Assembly: GCA_021324135.1 (NCBI GenBank)
Contig: JAJPJO010000204.1
Coordinates: 1-40,940, forward strand
From: Pseudomonadota bacterium
GTDB lineage: Bacteria > Cyanobacteriota > Vampirovibrionia > Obscuribacterales > Obscuribacteraceae
Length of the DNA: 40,940 bases
Direction of reading: 5' to 3'
Shown here: positions 31,639-39,879 of the stretch, one piece after another
How the letters are laid out: each line of letters begins with the position of its first letter
Numbering within the stretch: the stretch's first letter is position 1
Made by a program: the position numbers and the translations under genes
Notes under the pieces: generated by a model
Database searches by the model: none
The model's input: only the letters and a program-made list of their open reading frames with translations
What the model was told of the DNA's origin: nothing

Positions 31639-34600
31639 ATGAGTCCACGTGCCTTTCAAACGATCCTTGTTGCCGCAATGGGCAACAAAGATCGCCTTGA
31701 GCTTGAAAGCCGGGTCCTGGCTGCTGCTCTGAAGCAGAGTTTCGAGCGCGGCGACACCTACGGGGTCAGTCTGGCGCACAGGCAGATTTTTCTCCTCCTG
31801 AAGGCGCAGCAGACGGCCTCCTCGGATGCAAATAAGGTGGAGCAGAGCAAGAGCCCCGCGGCTCAAGCCGATGATGGTCATGCAGAGGCTCAGGCGCCCC
31901 TCTCTGAGTCGAGCAGTCCCTCACAGGCGTCCGCGGTTTCAGCGGCGCCGGTTGAAACGACCAGCCGAAAGAAAAAGCGCAGCTTGCCCGACATTGTCTG
32001 GGAGACCGATCAGGAGCAACCCGGTCAGGCTGAAGCACAAGCCTCAGAGAGCGTCTCTTTCGCGCCTGGATCACCCGAGCAGGAAGCGGCTCCCTCAGCC
32101 TCGATCAGCGAGAATCAGAAACCGGGTCTGGATGCATATGGGCTCTTGCAGGTTGAGCAAAGTGCCACTTTCGATGAAATTCACATCGCCTTTTTCCGTC
32201 TCGCTCGCCGCATTCTCTTTGCCCTCAAGAAGGTGAAACGCAAGCAGCGCAAGCCACTGCTGGATGAGCTCAGGGACCTCTGGATCGCGCACGACATCCT
32301 CACTGATCCGGTGACGCGCACCGACTTCGACTTTCGTATGCTCGGCTTGCGGGGGGCGCCCAATGCTCTGGTTTCGCTCAGCGAAGCTCCTGATGAGGCG
32401 ACGGCTTTCAGTACGCGCACGCCGCTGCGCGTCGGCGAGCTCATGCAGTGCGCCGGTTTGCTCGAAGCGACCGAGCTCGATATCGCTGCCGACATGCACA
32501 AAGCCATGCCGGAGATGTTGTTCGGCGCATTTCTTGTCAAACAAGGATTTATCACCGATGAAGATTTAGGGCAGGTTCTGATCGGGCAGTGGTTGTTGAA
32601 AAACGGCAACATGACCGTGAGCAATTTTCAGGCATTAATGAAAATTTGGCGCGAAGAGCGCGTGCCAATCGAGCAAACGGCCGTCGACCAGGGCTATGTT
32701 TCTGAAACCGAGATGGAGCGCCTGGTTATAGCATTTATCCAGGACACGAATACATCCGCTCCTACCCTTGGTTTGAACGCCAACTCAGTCTTGCCGCCCA
32801 GCGCCCCGCGCATTAATGCCGAGGAAGCGGCGAAACGCACTTTCCGCGCCGATCATGCCGTACCAAGCTGGAAAGATCAACTCGATTGGTCGCCGCCTCC
32901 CGAGCCCGTGCAGCGCATTGAAGAAAACATCGACAACGAGCGCCGCCCGATGGACAGCTCGCTTGAGATTGAAGGGATTACCGACGGGATTCCGAAGGAC
33001 GCGACGAAGAAATCGCTGCGGCGGCTGATGGAGGGAATTCAATCACCTGACACCACAGGTGGTGAAGAACCCGGCTCACGCTCGGCGTCACTGAAGGGCA
33101 TCTTGACTGGAGCACAGCCGATTCTCGAATTGCCGGAGGAGCCTCAAGCCGCCCCTGAGCCCGCCGCGCTCAGTGAGGCAACAGTTGAGCCGACTAAAGC
33201 CGAGGCACAAGCCCGATCGCCCGAGCAGGTGCCATCACATATGGTGCAGCCGGCGCTGCCGGTGGCAAAAATTTCACTGGATGAGCCTTTTTCGCTGGCC
33301 AGAAGGCGAGCCCGAGCTCAGCAGACGGTGGCCTACGAGCAGGGTCAGGAGTTCGGAGATGTGGATTTCGACGATGATGATGAAATCCAGTCGGAAGCCG
33401 AACTCTGGTTCGAATTCGACCGGTCGCCCAAACGCGGCAAAGCCACGATTGATATCGCCAAAGTGGGCGCCTATCTTAGGCCGGGTGCCTCAGCCCCAGA
33501 GGCGGACTCAGGCGCGAAATCGGAAGTCGCCGGTCAAAAAACGGATTCAGCGCCTGCGCCCGGCGAGGCAAACGGCGAGGATGAGAAAGCGCCGCCTGGT
33601 AATACCGCCATCCTCGAGAAAACACTCATGGCCGACCAGATGCAGGCTGAGTATGACGAACGAGCCCAAGAGCGTCAAGCGCCCGGGCAAACCAGCGACA
33701 ATGAAAGCCGGGAGGCGGAGCCGGAAACACCGCTCGCCATAGAATCGGCTGAAACAGGTGCCGAGCAGGCGGCCGCCGCACCGGATGCGGTGGCACCGGA
33801 CGCGCCCGCACCGGATACGGTGGCTTCAGATTGGGCTAAGGGAGAACAACAGCAACCAGACCATGAAACTGCCGGGCAGGATGATGCCGCCGTACCGTTC
33901 GCCATGGAGAGAAAGGACGATCTCACCAAGAGCGGCACCTGGGGGAAAATAGTTGCCGGGCTGGAAGAAGTGGCTCGCACCGTCAGACCGAGTCAGGAAG
34001 ATCTGTCCTGGTCTGCTCCGGAGAGAGAACAACTTCAAAATGAGACGCCGGCAGAGCCGGAGATTGATACCACAGATGATGCCGACAACATCCAGTTCAA
34101 ACCAAAAATAAAACCGGTGCCGCCTGCCATTCGCTCAGAAGAGGCCAGCCCCAGACAAGCAGTGAAGAAGACCAGCGAGCTGGATAGCTTGCGAATCGTG
34201 CCGGTTAAGACCGAGATGAGGCAGTCCCAACAACAAAGAGCCGCAGCCGATGATCAATCCGCGCAAAATGCCGATGCGACCGCGGCATCGCCTGAAAGCG
34301 ATACTGTCGCCTCACCGGATTTGCAGCCAAAAGGACCCGCTGAAGAGTCGAGCAGCCAGAGCTCATCGGCTGGCACGGATCAATTCGGGCCGTCTCAACG
34401 CATCACTGATGAGGTCGCCTTTGACGCCGAAAAACTAGAAGAGGACATCGGCAGCTTCGAGGAAGAGATAAAGAGTCTCGATCGAGCCATCGACGATGTC
34501 GAGGCCGAGATCAGCAGCCTCGATTCATCAGGGCAGATGAGAAGCGCCCAGTTTGATGATGATGAGGATGTTGTCGTTGATGATGAAGCCACGGAAGAGA

Positions 34601-34848
34601 TTAAGGCAGGTGAGGCTCAGACCCGGATGAAGTCGGGCGAATGGCAGCTGGTCTATAAACTGGAAGGATCAATTGCTGACATGTTCTTGTCCGACACTCC
34701 CGAGGAAGATCTGAGCAAGATGAGACCACGTCTGACTCAGATTGACTCCGTCATTCCCGGCTCGGTGGTGAGGGCTGTTGAAAGTGATACCGCATCCGGT
34801 GAGCAAGAAAATGATCCGAGCAAGCCTGATGATGAGGAAGAAGACTGA
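31639..34848 (+). CDS. Large acidic protein with J-like segment, MshEN-like helical segment and C-terminal coiled coil
   Basis: This 1069-residue cytoplasmic protein has a helical N-terminus (residues 1-55) and a disordered stretch. A J-domain-like segment (about 165-235) begins LDAYGLLQVEQSATFDEIH and has a second helix like J proteins but lacks the HPD tripeptide, so it probably cannot stimulate DnaK. A helical segment (about 262-370; LRVGELMQCAGLLEATEL, LFGAFLVKQGFITDEDLGQV) resembles the N-terminal helical repeat of GspE/MshE-type ATPases. About 550 residues of Glu/Asp/Pro-rich low-complexity sequence follow, then a coiled coil (about 928-960) and a C-terminal MKSGEWQLVYKLEGSIADMF block. 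I know no family with this layout; it looks like a scaffold. It is divergent from rsmG and ends 7 bp from the response regulator, facing it. Confidence 0.85.
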   Translation: MSPRAFQTILVAAMGNKDRLELESRVLAAALKQSFERGDTYGVSLAHRQIFLLLKAQQTASSDANKVEQSKSPAAQADDGHAEAQAPLSESSSPSQASAVSAAPVETTSRKKKRSLPDIVWETDQEQPGQAEAQASESVSFAPGSPEQEAAPSASISENQKPGLDAYGLLQVEQSATFDEIHIAFFRLARRILFALKKVKRKQRKPLLDELRDLWIAHDILTDPVTRTDFDFRMLGLRGAPNALVSLSEAPDEATAFSTRTPLRVGELMQCAGLLEATELDIAADMHKAMPEMLFGAFLVKQGFITDEDLGQVLIGQWLLKNGNMTVSNFQALMKIWREERVPIEQTAVDQGYVSETEMERLVIAFIQDTNTSAPTLGLNANSVLPPSAPRINAEEAAKRTFRADHAVPSWKDQLDWSPPPEPVQRIEENIDNERRPMDSSLEIEGITDGIPKDATKKSLRRLMEGIQSPDTTGGEEPGSRSASLKGILTGAQPILELPEEPQAAPEPAALSEATVEPTKAEAQARSPEQVPSHMVQPALPVAKISLDEPFSLARRRARAQQTVAYEQGQEFGDVDFDDDDEIQSEAELWFEFDRSPKRGKATIDIAKVGAYLRPGASAPEADSGAKSEVAGQKTDSAPAPGEANGEDEKAPPGNTAILEKTLMADQMQAEYDERAQERQAPGQTSDNESREAEPETPLAIESAETGAEQAAAAPDAVAPDAPAPDTVASDWAKGEQQQPDHETAGQDDAAVPFAMERKDDLTKSGTWGKIVAGLEEVARTVRPSQEDLSWSAPEREQLQNETPAEPEIDTTDDADNIQFKPKIKPVPPAIRSEEASPRQAVKKTSELDSLRIVPVKTEMRQSQQQRAAADDQSAQNADATAASPESDTVASPDLQPKGPAEESSSQSSSAGTDQFGPSQRITDEVAFDAEKLEEDIGSFEEEIKSLDRAIDDVEAEISSLDSSGQMRSAQFDDDEDVVVDDEATEEIKAGEAQTRMKSGEWQLVYKLEGSIADMFLSDTPEEDLSKMRPRLTQIDSVIPGSVVRAVESDTASGEQENDPSKPDDEEED

Positions 34849-34855
34849 GCCGGCT

Positions 34856-35782
34856 CTACGGCGAAGCCACGGCACGCTTGTCGTGCAATCTGAAGATTCT
34901 GAGCAGAACGGAGAGCTGGTCGCAGATAATGCGCACCACCTTCTGGTCTCCGGGCTGGTAGGCCATGTTGGCCGGCGGCACCACCACGAGCAATCCCAGG
35001 CGCCCGCCTTGAACATCAATTGGCTGGGTTACGGAATTCTCCGGGTAATAAAGTTGCTTGTTGATTTTAGCCTTGAACGGCGGCAACCCCAGTTGCAGGC
35101 TGACCTTGCTTACATAAGAGGTAAGCGCCGCCTCAGAGACATGCTTGGCACAATCCAGATAGACGGACGAGATCGATCCCTCATTCACAACCAGAGCGGC
35201 TGCTTCATAATCCAGAATCGAGGAGAGCAATTGAAAAAGCTTGTCTGCTATCAAGGCCAGGTCGAGCGTCTCTTCACTCAACTTCCTGACCTCGTCGACA
35301 ATGGTCGCTTCAAATAACAGGCGCTCCAGCAACTGATTGAGACGGGCATTGATCTCATGCGCCGTCGGTGCCTGAGAGGGCTCGCCTACCAGCCTCAGCC
35401 TGGGCTCGGCTTTGCTGTTCTCGAGCAGTTCTCGCACCGCCTTGAGCAGGCTGGGATAGCCGGGCTCCTTGGGTATGAACCGGTCGGCACCCGACTTCAT
35501 GCCCCAGAAGCGATCGAGTGATCCGTCCAGCTTGGTCAGCAAGATTACCGGAATTGAAGCCAGCTCCGGATCGTTCTTCACCAAACGGCAAAGCTGATAG
35601 CCATTGATTCCGGACATGACGACATCGGATATGATCAGGTCCGGCAGCTCGTTATAGGCGCGCACAAGCCCCTCTGCGGCGCTCTTTGATGAAAGGATGG
35701 TATACCCTGAAGCCTCGAGCATGCTTCTAAGGGTGATCAATTGCGTCGGGCTATCCTCGACAAGAAGCAGGCGCTGTGACAT
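34856..35782 (-). CDS. Response regulator with receiver and GAF-like C-terminal domain
   Basis: This 308-residue cytoplasmic protein has a complete receiver domain (residues about 1-125): RLLLVEDSPTQ (acidic pair), LIISDVVMSGINGYQLC (phospho-acceptor Asp), VILLTKLD (Thr) and FIPKEPG (Lys). A linker helix (about 140-190) leads to a C-terminal GAF-like domain (about 195-300: LFQLLSSILDYEAAALVVNEG, LGLLVVVPPANM). No DNA-binding or enzymatic output domain is seen, so it may act through protein contacts. The start is ATG 35782 (MSQRLLLVEDSP); the open frame to 35899 has no ribosome site. No sensor kinase is adjacent. It faces the J-like acidic protein tail to tail, gap 7 bp. Confidence 0.9.
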   Translation of the reverse strand: MSQRLLLVEDSPTQLITLRSMLEASGYTILSSKSAAEGLVRAYNELPDLIISDVVMSGINGYQLCRLVKNDPELASIPVILLTKLDGSLDRFWGMKSGADRFIPKEPGYPSLLKAVRELLENSKAEPRLRLVGEPSQAPTAHEINARLNQLLERLLFEATIVDEVRKLSEETLDLALIADKLFQLLSSILDYEAAALVVNEGSISSVYLDCAKHVSEAALTSYVSKVSLQLGLPPFKAKINKQLYYPENSVTQPIDVQGGRLGLLVVVPPANMAYQPGDQKVVRIICDQLSVLLRIFRLHDKRAVASP

Positions 35783-35955
35783 CACTCTTACCGGACTGAA
35801 TTGTGAGGCTCCATTCTGGATTCTTACACAAGATTTGGTCAATAACCCTTCGATTCTTAAAAGAGATCGGGGGCTATTTCCATATTTGAGATAGCACAAG
35901 GGTTGACGGTCGCCGATTTCATTAAAGAAATTGTAAAAAGGGAACGGGTGACCGT

Positions 35956-38900
35956 TTATCGGGCCGGGTCAGCGAAGGACCGGAGGCCAAATGGCTCCCT
36001 CAAAATGGCAAGGGCGATCTGTTTGCTTGACTCGACCGTTATATCTTTGCCCGCCAGCTTTCTGTAGCGTTGAGCGAAGCTGTTGAGCAGATCAGGCGAG
36101 CGCTTCGTTTTCTCGGCGATCAGATATCCCAGGGCCACGGCCTCCGGCAAAAGTGCGTTTTGCCGGCGCATGACCAGATGAAGATTGTCGGCAGCCGCGG
36201 CATAATTTTCCTGCTCGATGTAGAAGGCGGTAACAAATATTCCGGGCAACGGCGAGCCTGGATTGATGCGGCTGGCCATGCGCATGTTCCTCAGCCCTTC
36301 CTCCTGCTTGCCGGACTTGCAAAGCAATTGAGCCAGGGCGTAACGAGCCAGAAACTGGTTCGGATCCTGGCTCAGGGCGGAGCGAAGCAGAGGTTCCGAC
36401 TGCTTGTCTTTTTTCAAGAGCCAATATGACAGGCCGACACCGGCCTGTGCTCTGGCTCCCTTTCGCAGCGCTTGTGCCCTGGCGAAGAGCGAGGCGGATT
36501 GATCGAACTCAGACTTCATCAGGTAGCCGGTAGCGACATCGCACAAGCCATCATAGGTGGTGGCTTTTTCAGCAGATACGTCTTTGAAGCTCCGCATCGC
36601 CTTTTCGGCATCACCCATATAGAGCCAATAGCGGAAGTCGAGCAGAGCTTTGTCCTCCTCATCGGTTTTGGACTGAGTCGAAGAGCCGGAATCGTTCTTG
36701 AAAATATTTCGCGCCGGGCTCAAAAACGACGGTGCCGCCAGAGGCGGTGGCGGCCGGCGATCGAGGGGCGAGCCGTCAAGAATTCCGTAGTAATAGATAT
36801 CGCTGAAGGGCGCCGATTCAAATCGCTTCCTCTTGGCATAAGCCAGCGCTAATGCTCTGTCCAAACCATTTTGCGGCTGCCCGACCTGATCGGCGGAGCG
36901 CTTGCTCCAGAGATTGGACAAACGCAGGTCGATGTTGAATTCATCTGGAGGAAGCTCGCGCTCGGGCTCAAGCTCGACAATCAAATTGTCGTCCGTGTTT
37001 ACCAGAGTCGAGTCCGTGACATCGGCTTGCAGAGTGTCGGGCGAGCCGAACATACAACTGATCAAATCATACTGGTTATCGATACCGATGCGCTCCAGAG
37101 CTGCTATAACCTCACTTTTATTCAGGGAGTTGCTCAGACTCTGAAAATCAATCACCCGTCGCTCTGCTGATGAAGAGCCGGTCAGAATCAGTTCGCCGGA
37201 GCGCCTGGGGTGCCAGACGAAAACATTTGGATAAACGGAATGGAAGGTACGCAAGAGGATCTTAAGCTTGGCATTATTCAGACTATACAGGGGCAACCAT
37301 TGGCAGAATATACCTTGCTTTTTCAAACGCCGACTGGAGAGCTCGAAAAACTCTCTGGTATACAGATCCGCCGAACCGCTCAACCATGGCTCGGCGGCTT
37401 GCGAAACGATGAAGTCGAACTGCTCGGGATGAGTAGACAAAAAGTTGCGCGCATCGACAGTCACCTGATTCATCCGGCGAGCATCGACCCATTCTCTCCT
37501 CAATGGATTGCCGTTAGTCGGCTGAAAGAAACGGTCCGACGCCCAAACAGCATCCTCCAGCTCAACGGCCGTCACCCGCCTCACCCAGGGGAAATTGAGC
37601 AGCGCACCGCAGGTGGTGCCACTGCCGTAACCGATCACCAGTCCCTCAAGGGTATTAGCTCCTGGTGTTCCGGTCGCTTCTGCACCGGATGTCTCCGGAA
37701 GCGACAAGACAGCCGGCAATAAGCCTAAGAGTGTTTGAGTAGGCATGTCGCTCTGCGGTGCGGGCAAAAATGGATCGATTGGCAACGATGCTTCCGTCTT
37801 ACCGTTGTTCTTGAGATAGTTGAGATTGGCATCAGGTCGGCTGCCGACCGCCACGGTGCTGTTGATTCCCTCGCGATAAAAAAGCACTTTAGCCAGACCG
37901 TCATTAGAGCTTCCGGTCTTCTGAGACATGACGTCGATAATGTTTGCCACTTCGTAGCGCCGCAGCTCATCACTGGATACAAAGGCAATTCCTGAGGACA
38001 TGAGAGCGGGGTTCCAGGCGGGGCGCAAAATCACCAGAGCGAAGGCGAAGGCGGTGAGGAAAATTACATCGCGCAATGATTTCAACGCCACCTTGCTGTC
38101 AGGCTGCATGCTGAATGCCACTATGAAAGCGAGCAGTATATAAAAGCAGGCAACCAGAATTGTGGTTACCTCAATGCCGCTCAAAAAATACTGAGCCATG
38201 GCCGGCAAAGTAAACAGACCGGTGCCAAGCGAGCCGAAGAGGCAGCCGACCAGATTCAAAGCATAAAGGCGGGCGGCTTGCCTGGATAAAATTCCCTGCT
38301 CCCTTTGATCGCCGTCGCTTGCAACTCGCCCTCTGCCGGCTATGTCCGCGGCGCATTCGAGCGCCAGCGGAAAGATGGTGCCCATGAGGGTGGCGGCCGG
38401 CAGAATGAGCCAGGAGGCGCAGACGATCATGGAGATGGAATCGTGAACCAGACCGGGCGCAAAAAAATCAAGCAGCCACTTCTTGCTGGTCAGGTATAAG
38501 GCGGGCAATTGTTGGTACTGGAATTGAACGGCACCGAGCAAGACGGCAGTAACGGCAATCAGGAAGGAGAATAGCGGCCCCTTGTCCCGCACACGCCTGA
38601 CCATCAATGCAATAAGCCAGGCTCCCAGAGCCAGCCCGGCGATAAATATGGCCAGCACCACCGATAATGCAAAAGTGGAGCTGCCAAATATCAGAACCAG
38701 GAATCTGGTCCAAACAATCTGCATGGACATCGAGAGAGAGCCGCAGATCAGCACCACCCCTGATACCACCATCAAATGCGGCGCCGAGTCCTTCGCATCA
38801 TCGGGGCTGTCGGCTCGCCTTTGCGTGTTTCGCTCACCGGGCTTAATGTTTACCTCACTGGTGGCCGAGAAGAGAAAGGCAGCCAGGGCAGAGAGCACGC

Positions 38901-39768
38901 TCGCCAGGACGTTGATCGCCGAGGCGCAATAGATTGATTGCGATACGCCCAGGCTCGGCAAGAACTGCAGCCCGGCGAAGAGCGCACCAAATACAGCACC
39001 AGTAGTGTTGAAGGCGTAGAAATAGGCCAGTTCGTGCGTCGAGCTTCCTCTTAAAAGCTGCGAGAGCTTCAGGCTGCCATCGGAGGTTTTAAGGCTCTCT
39101 GCATCTGAACTGCTCCTCGGGCGCGGATACTCAAGCGATCCTGAAAGAGCGGCCATGATCGGCACAGTGGCGCCCATCAGGGAAGTGGGCACGAGCATGA
39201 GCAAAAATGCTACGAGCGTGCTCAGCACAGCAAGCAGCGATCCGTTGGACTGGCAGAAAGCGAGGAACAAATCGTTGCTCGATTGAATAAAACTTGTCTT
39301 ACATAAATTGACTGATATGACCCCGGCAATCGCAATCAGAAATTCGACAATCGCCATCAGCCGAACGAGAGCACTGATTGATGTGGTTCTTCGAATCAAG
39401 CGCGGTGCGAAGAGAGATCCGATCAAAAGTCCGGCCATGAACGAGCAGACGATTGCCGACACGGCCGGTGTGCTTTCGCCAACCAGGCGCACCAGGACAC
39501 GCTGCCAGACCACTTCGTAGACTAAGGCAGCGAAGCCCGAGAGAAAAAAGGCGATGCGCAGGAATAAGAGGAAGGCTGGTTGAGGACGTGCATGGGAATC
39601 GCTCTGGGACGGTTCTCGCTCGCTTGAAAGAGAGTTGAACCCGCTCGATGATTCATCGGTCCGGTCGCCGTTTTTCTCGCCCTTTTGCTCGGCTTGCTCA
39701 GCCTCCGCTCGAGTCTTGCCAGAACCATCCGGATTTTCACTATTGCTAAATTCTTTCGATTCCGACAT
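35956..39768 (-). CDS. Giant fusion: polytopic transporter-like membrane region + spermidine-synthase-like domain + TPR
   Basis: This 1270-residue inner-membrane protein has four regions. There is a charged, disordered N-terminus (1-60), then about 12 membrane helices (60-590; FFLSGFAALVYEVVWQRVLV is typical of the spermidine-synthase-like membrane proteins). A SAM-methyltransferase-like spermidine synthase domain spans about 690-880 (LVIGYGSGTTCGAL, RVTAVELEDAV, VTVDARNFL, FDFIVSQAAEPWLSG, REFFELSSRRLKKQG). TPR-like helices form the C-terminal 250 residues (TGYLMKSEFDQSASLFARAQ, LAQLLCKSGKQEEGLRNM). Such fused membrane synthases are known in bacteria, but substrates are unproved; polyamine aminopropyl transfer is uncertain since the catalytic Asp pattern is modified. 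The gene is divergent from sbcC. Confidence 0.87.
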   Translation of the reverse strand: MSESKEFSNSENPDGSGKTRAEAEQAEQKGEKNGDRTDESSSGFNSLSSEREPSQSDSHARPQPAFLLFLRIAFFLSGFAALVYEVVWQRVLVRLVGESTPAVSAIVCSFMAGLLIGSLFAPRLIRRTTSISALVRLMAIVEFLIAIAGVISVNLCKTSFIQSSNDLFLAFCQSNGSLLAVLSTLVAFLLMLVPTSLMGATVPIMAALSGSLEYPRPRSSSDAESLKTSDGSLKLSQLLRGSSTHELAYFYAFNTTGAVFGALFAGLQFLPSLGVSQSIYCASAINVLASVLSALAAFLFSATSEVNIKPGERNTQRRADSPDDAKDSAPHLMVVSGVVLICGSLSMSMQIVWTRFLVLIFGSSTFALSVVLAIFIAGLALGAWLIALMVRRVRDKGPLFSFLIAVTAVLLGAVQFQYQQLPALYLTSKKWLLDFFAPGLVHDSISMIVCASWLILPAATLMGTIFPLALECAADIAGRGRVASDGDQREQGILSRQAARLYALNLVGCLFGSLGTGLFTLPAMAQYFLSGIEVTTILVACFYILLAFIVAFSMQPDSKVALKSLRDVIFLTAFAFALVILRPAWNPALMSSGIAFVSSDELRRYEVANIIDVMSQKTGSSNDGLAKVLFYREGINSTVAVGSRPDANLNYLKNNGKTEASLPIDPFLPAPQSDMPTQTLLGLLPAVLSLPETSGAEATGTPGANTLEGLVIGYGSGTTCGALLNFPWVRRVTAVELEDAVWASDRFFQPTNGNPLRREWVDARRMNQVTVDARNFLSTHPEQFDFIVSQAAEPWLSGSADLYTREFFELSSRRLKKQGIFCQWLPLYSLNNAKLKILLRTFHSVYPNVFVWHPRRSGELILTGSSSAERRVIDFQSLSNSLNKSEVIAALERIGIDNQYDLISCMFGSPDTLQADVTDSTLVNTDDNLIVELEPERELPPDEFNIDLRLSNLWSKRSADQVGQPQNGLDRALALAYAKRKRFESAPFSDIYYYGILDGSPLDRRPPPPLAAPSFLSPARNIFKNDSGSSTQSKTDEEDKALLDFRYWLYMGDAEKAMRSFKDVSAEKATTYDGLCDVATGYLMKSEFDQSASLFARAQALRKGARAQAGVGLSYWLLKKDKQSEPLLRSALSQDPNQFLARYALAQLLCKSGKQEEGLRNMRMASRINPGSPLPGIFVTAFYIEQENYAAAADNLHLVMRRQNALLPEAVALGYLIAEKTKRSPDLLNSFAQRYRKLAGKDITVESSKQIALAILREPFGLRSFADPAR

Positions 39769-39879
39769 TGGTTTTACACCATGTTTGTGCCAGCAAAAGT
39801 AGATTATGATACCTTCGAGGCAGAAACCTCATTATGGCATGCAAGACGGGATCGATACGTTTTCCGGACTAAGTTCGTT

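Noticed and set aside
39781-39879. ATG 39781 as the sbcC start
   Set aside because: The in-frame extension of 33 residues is not seen in SbcC/Rad50 proteins, which begin at the ILKSLTLHNF strand; kept only as an alternative.
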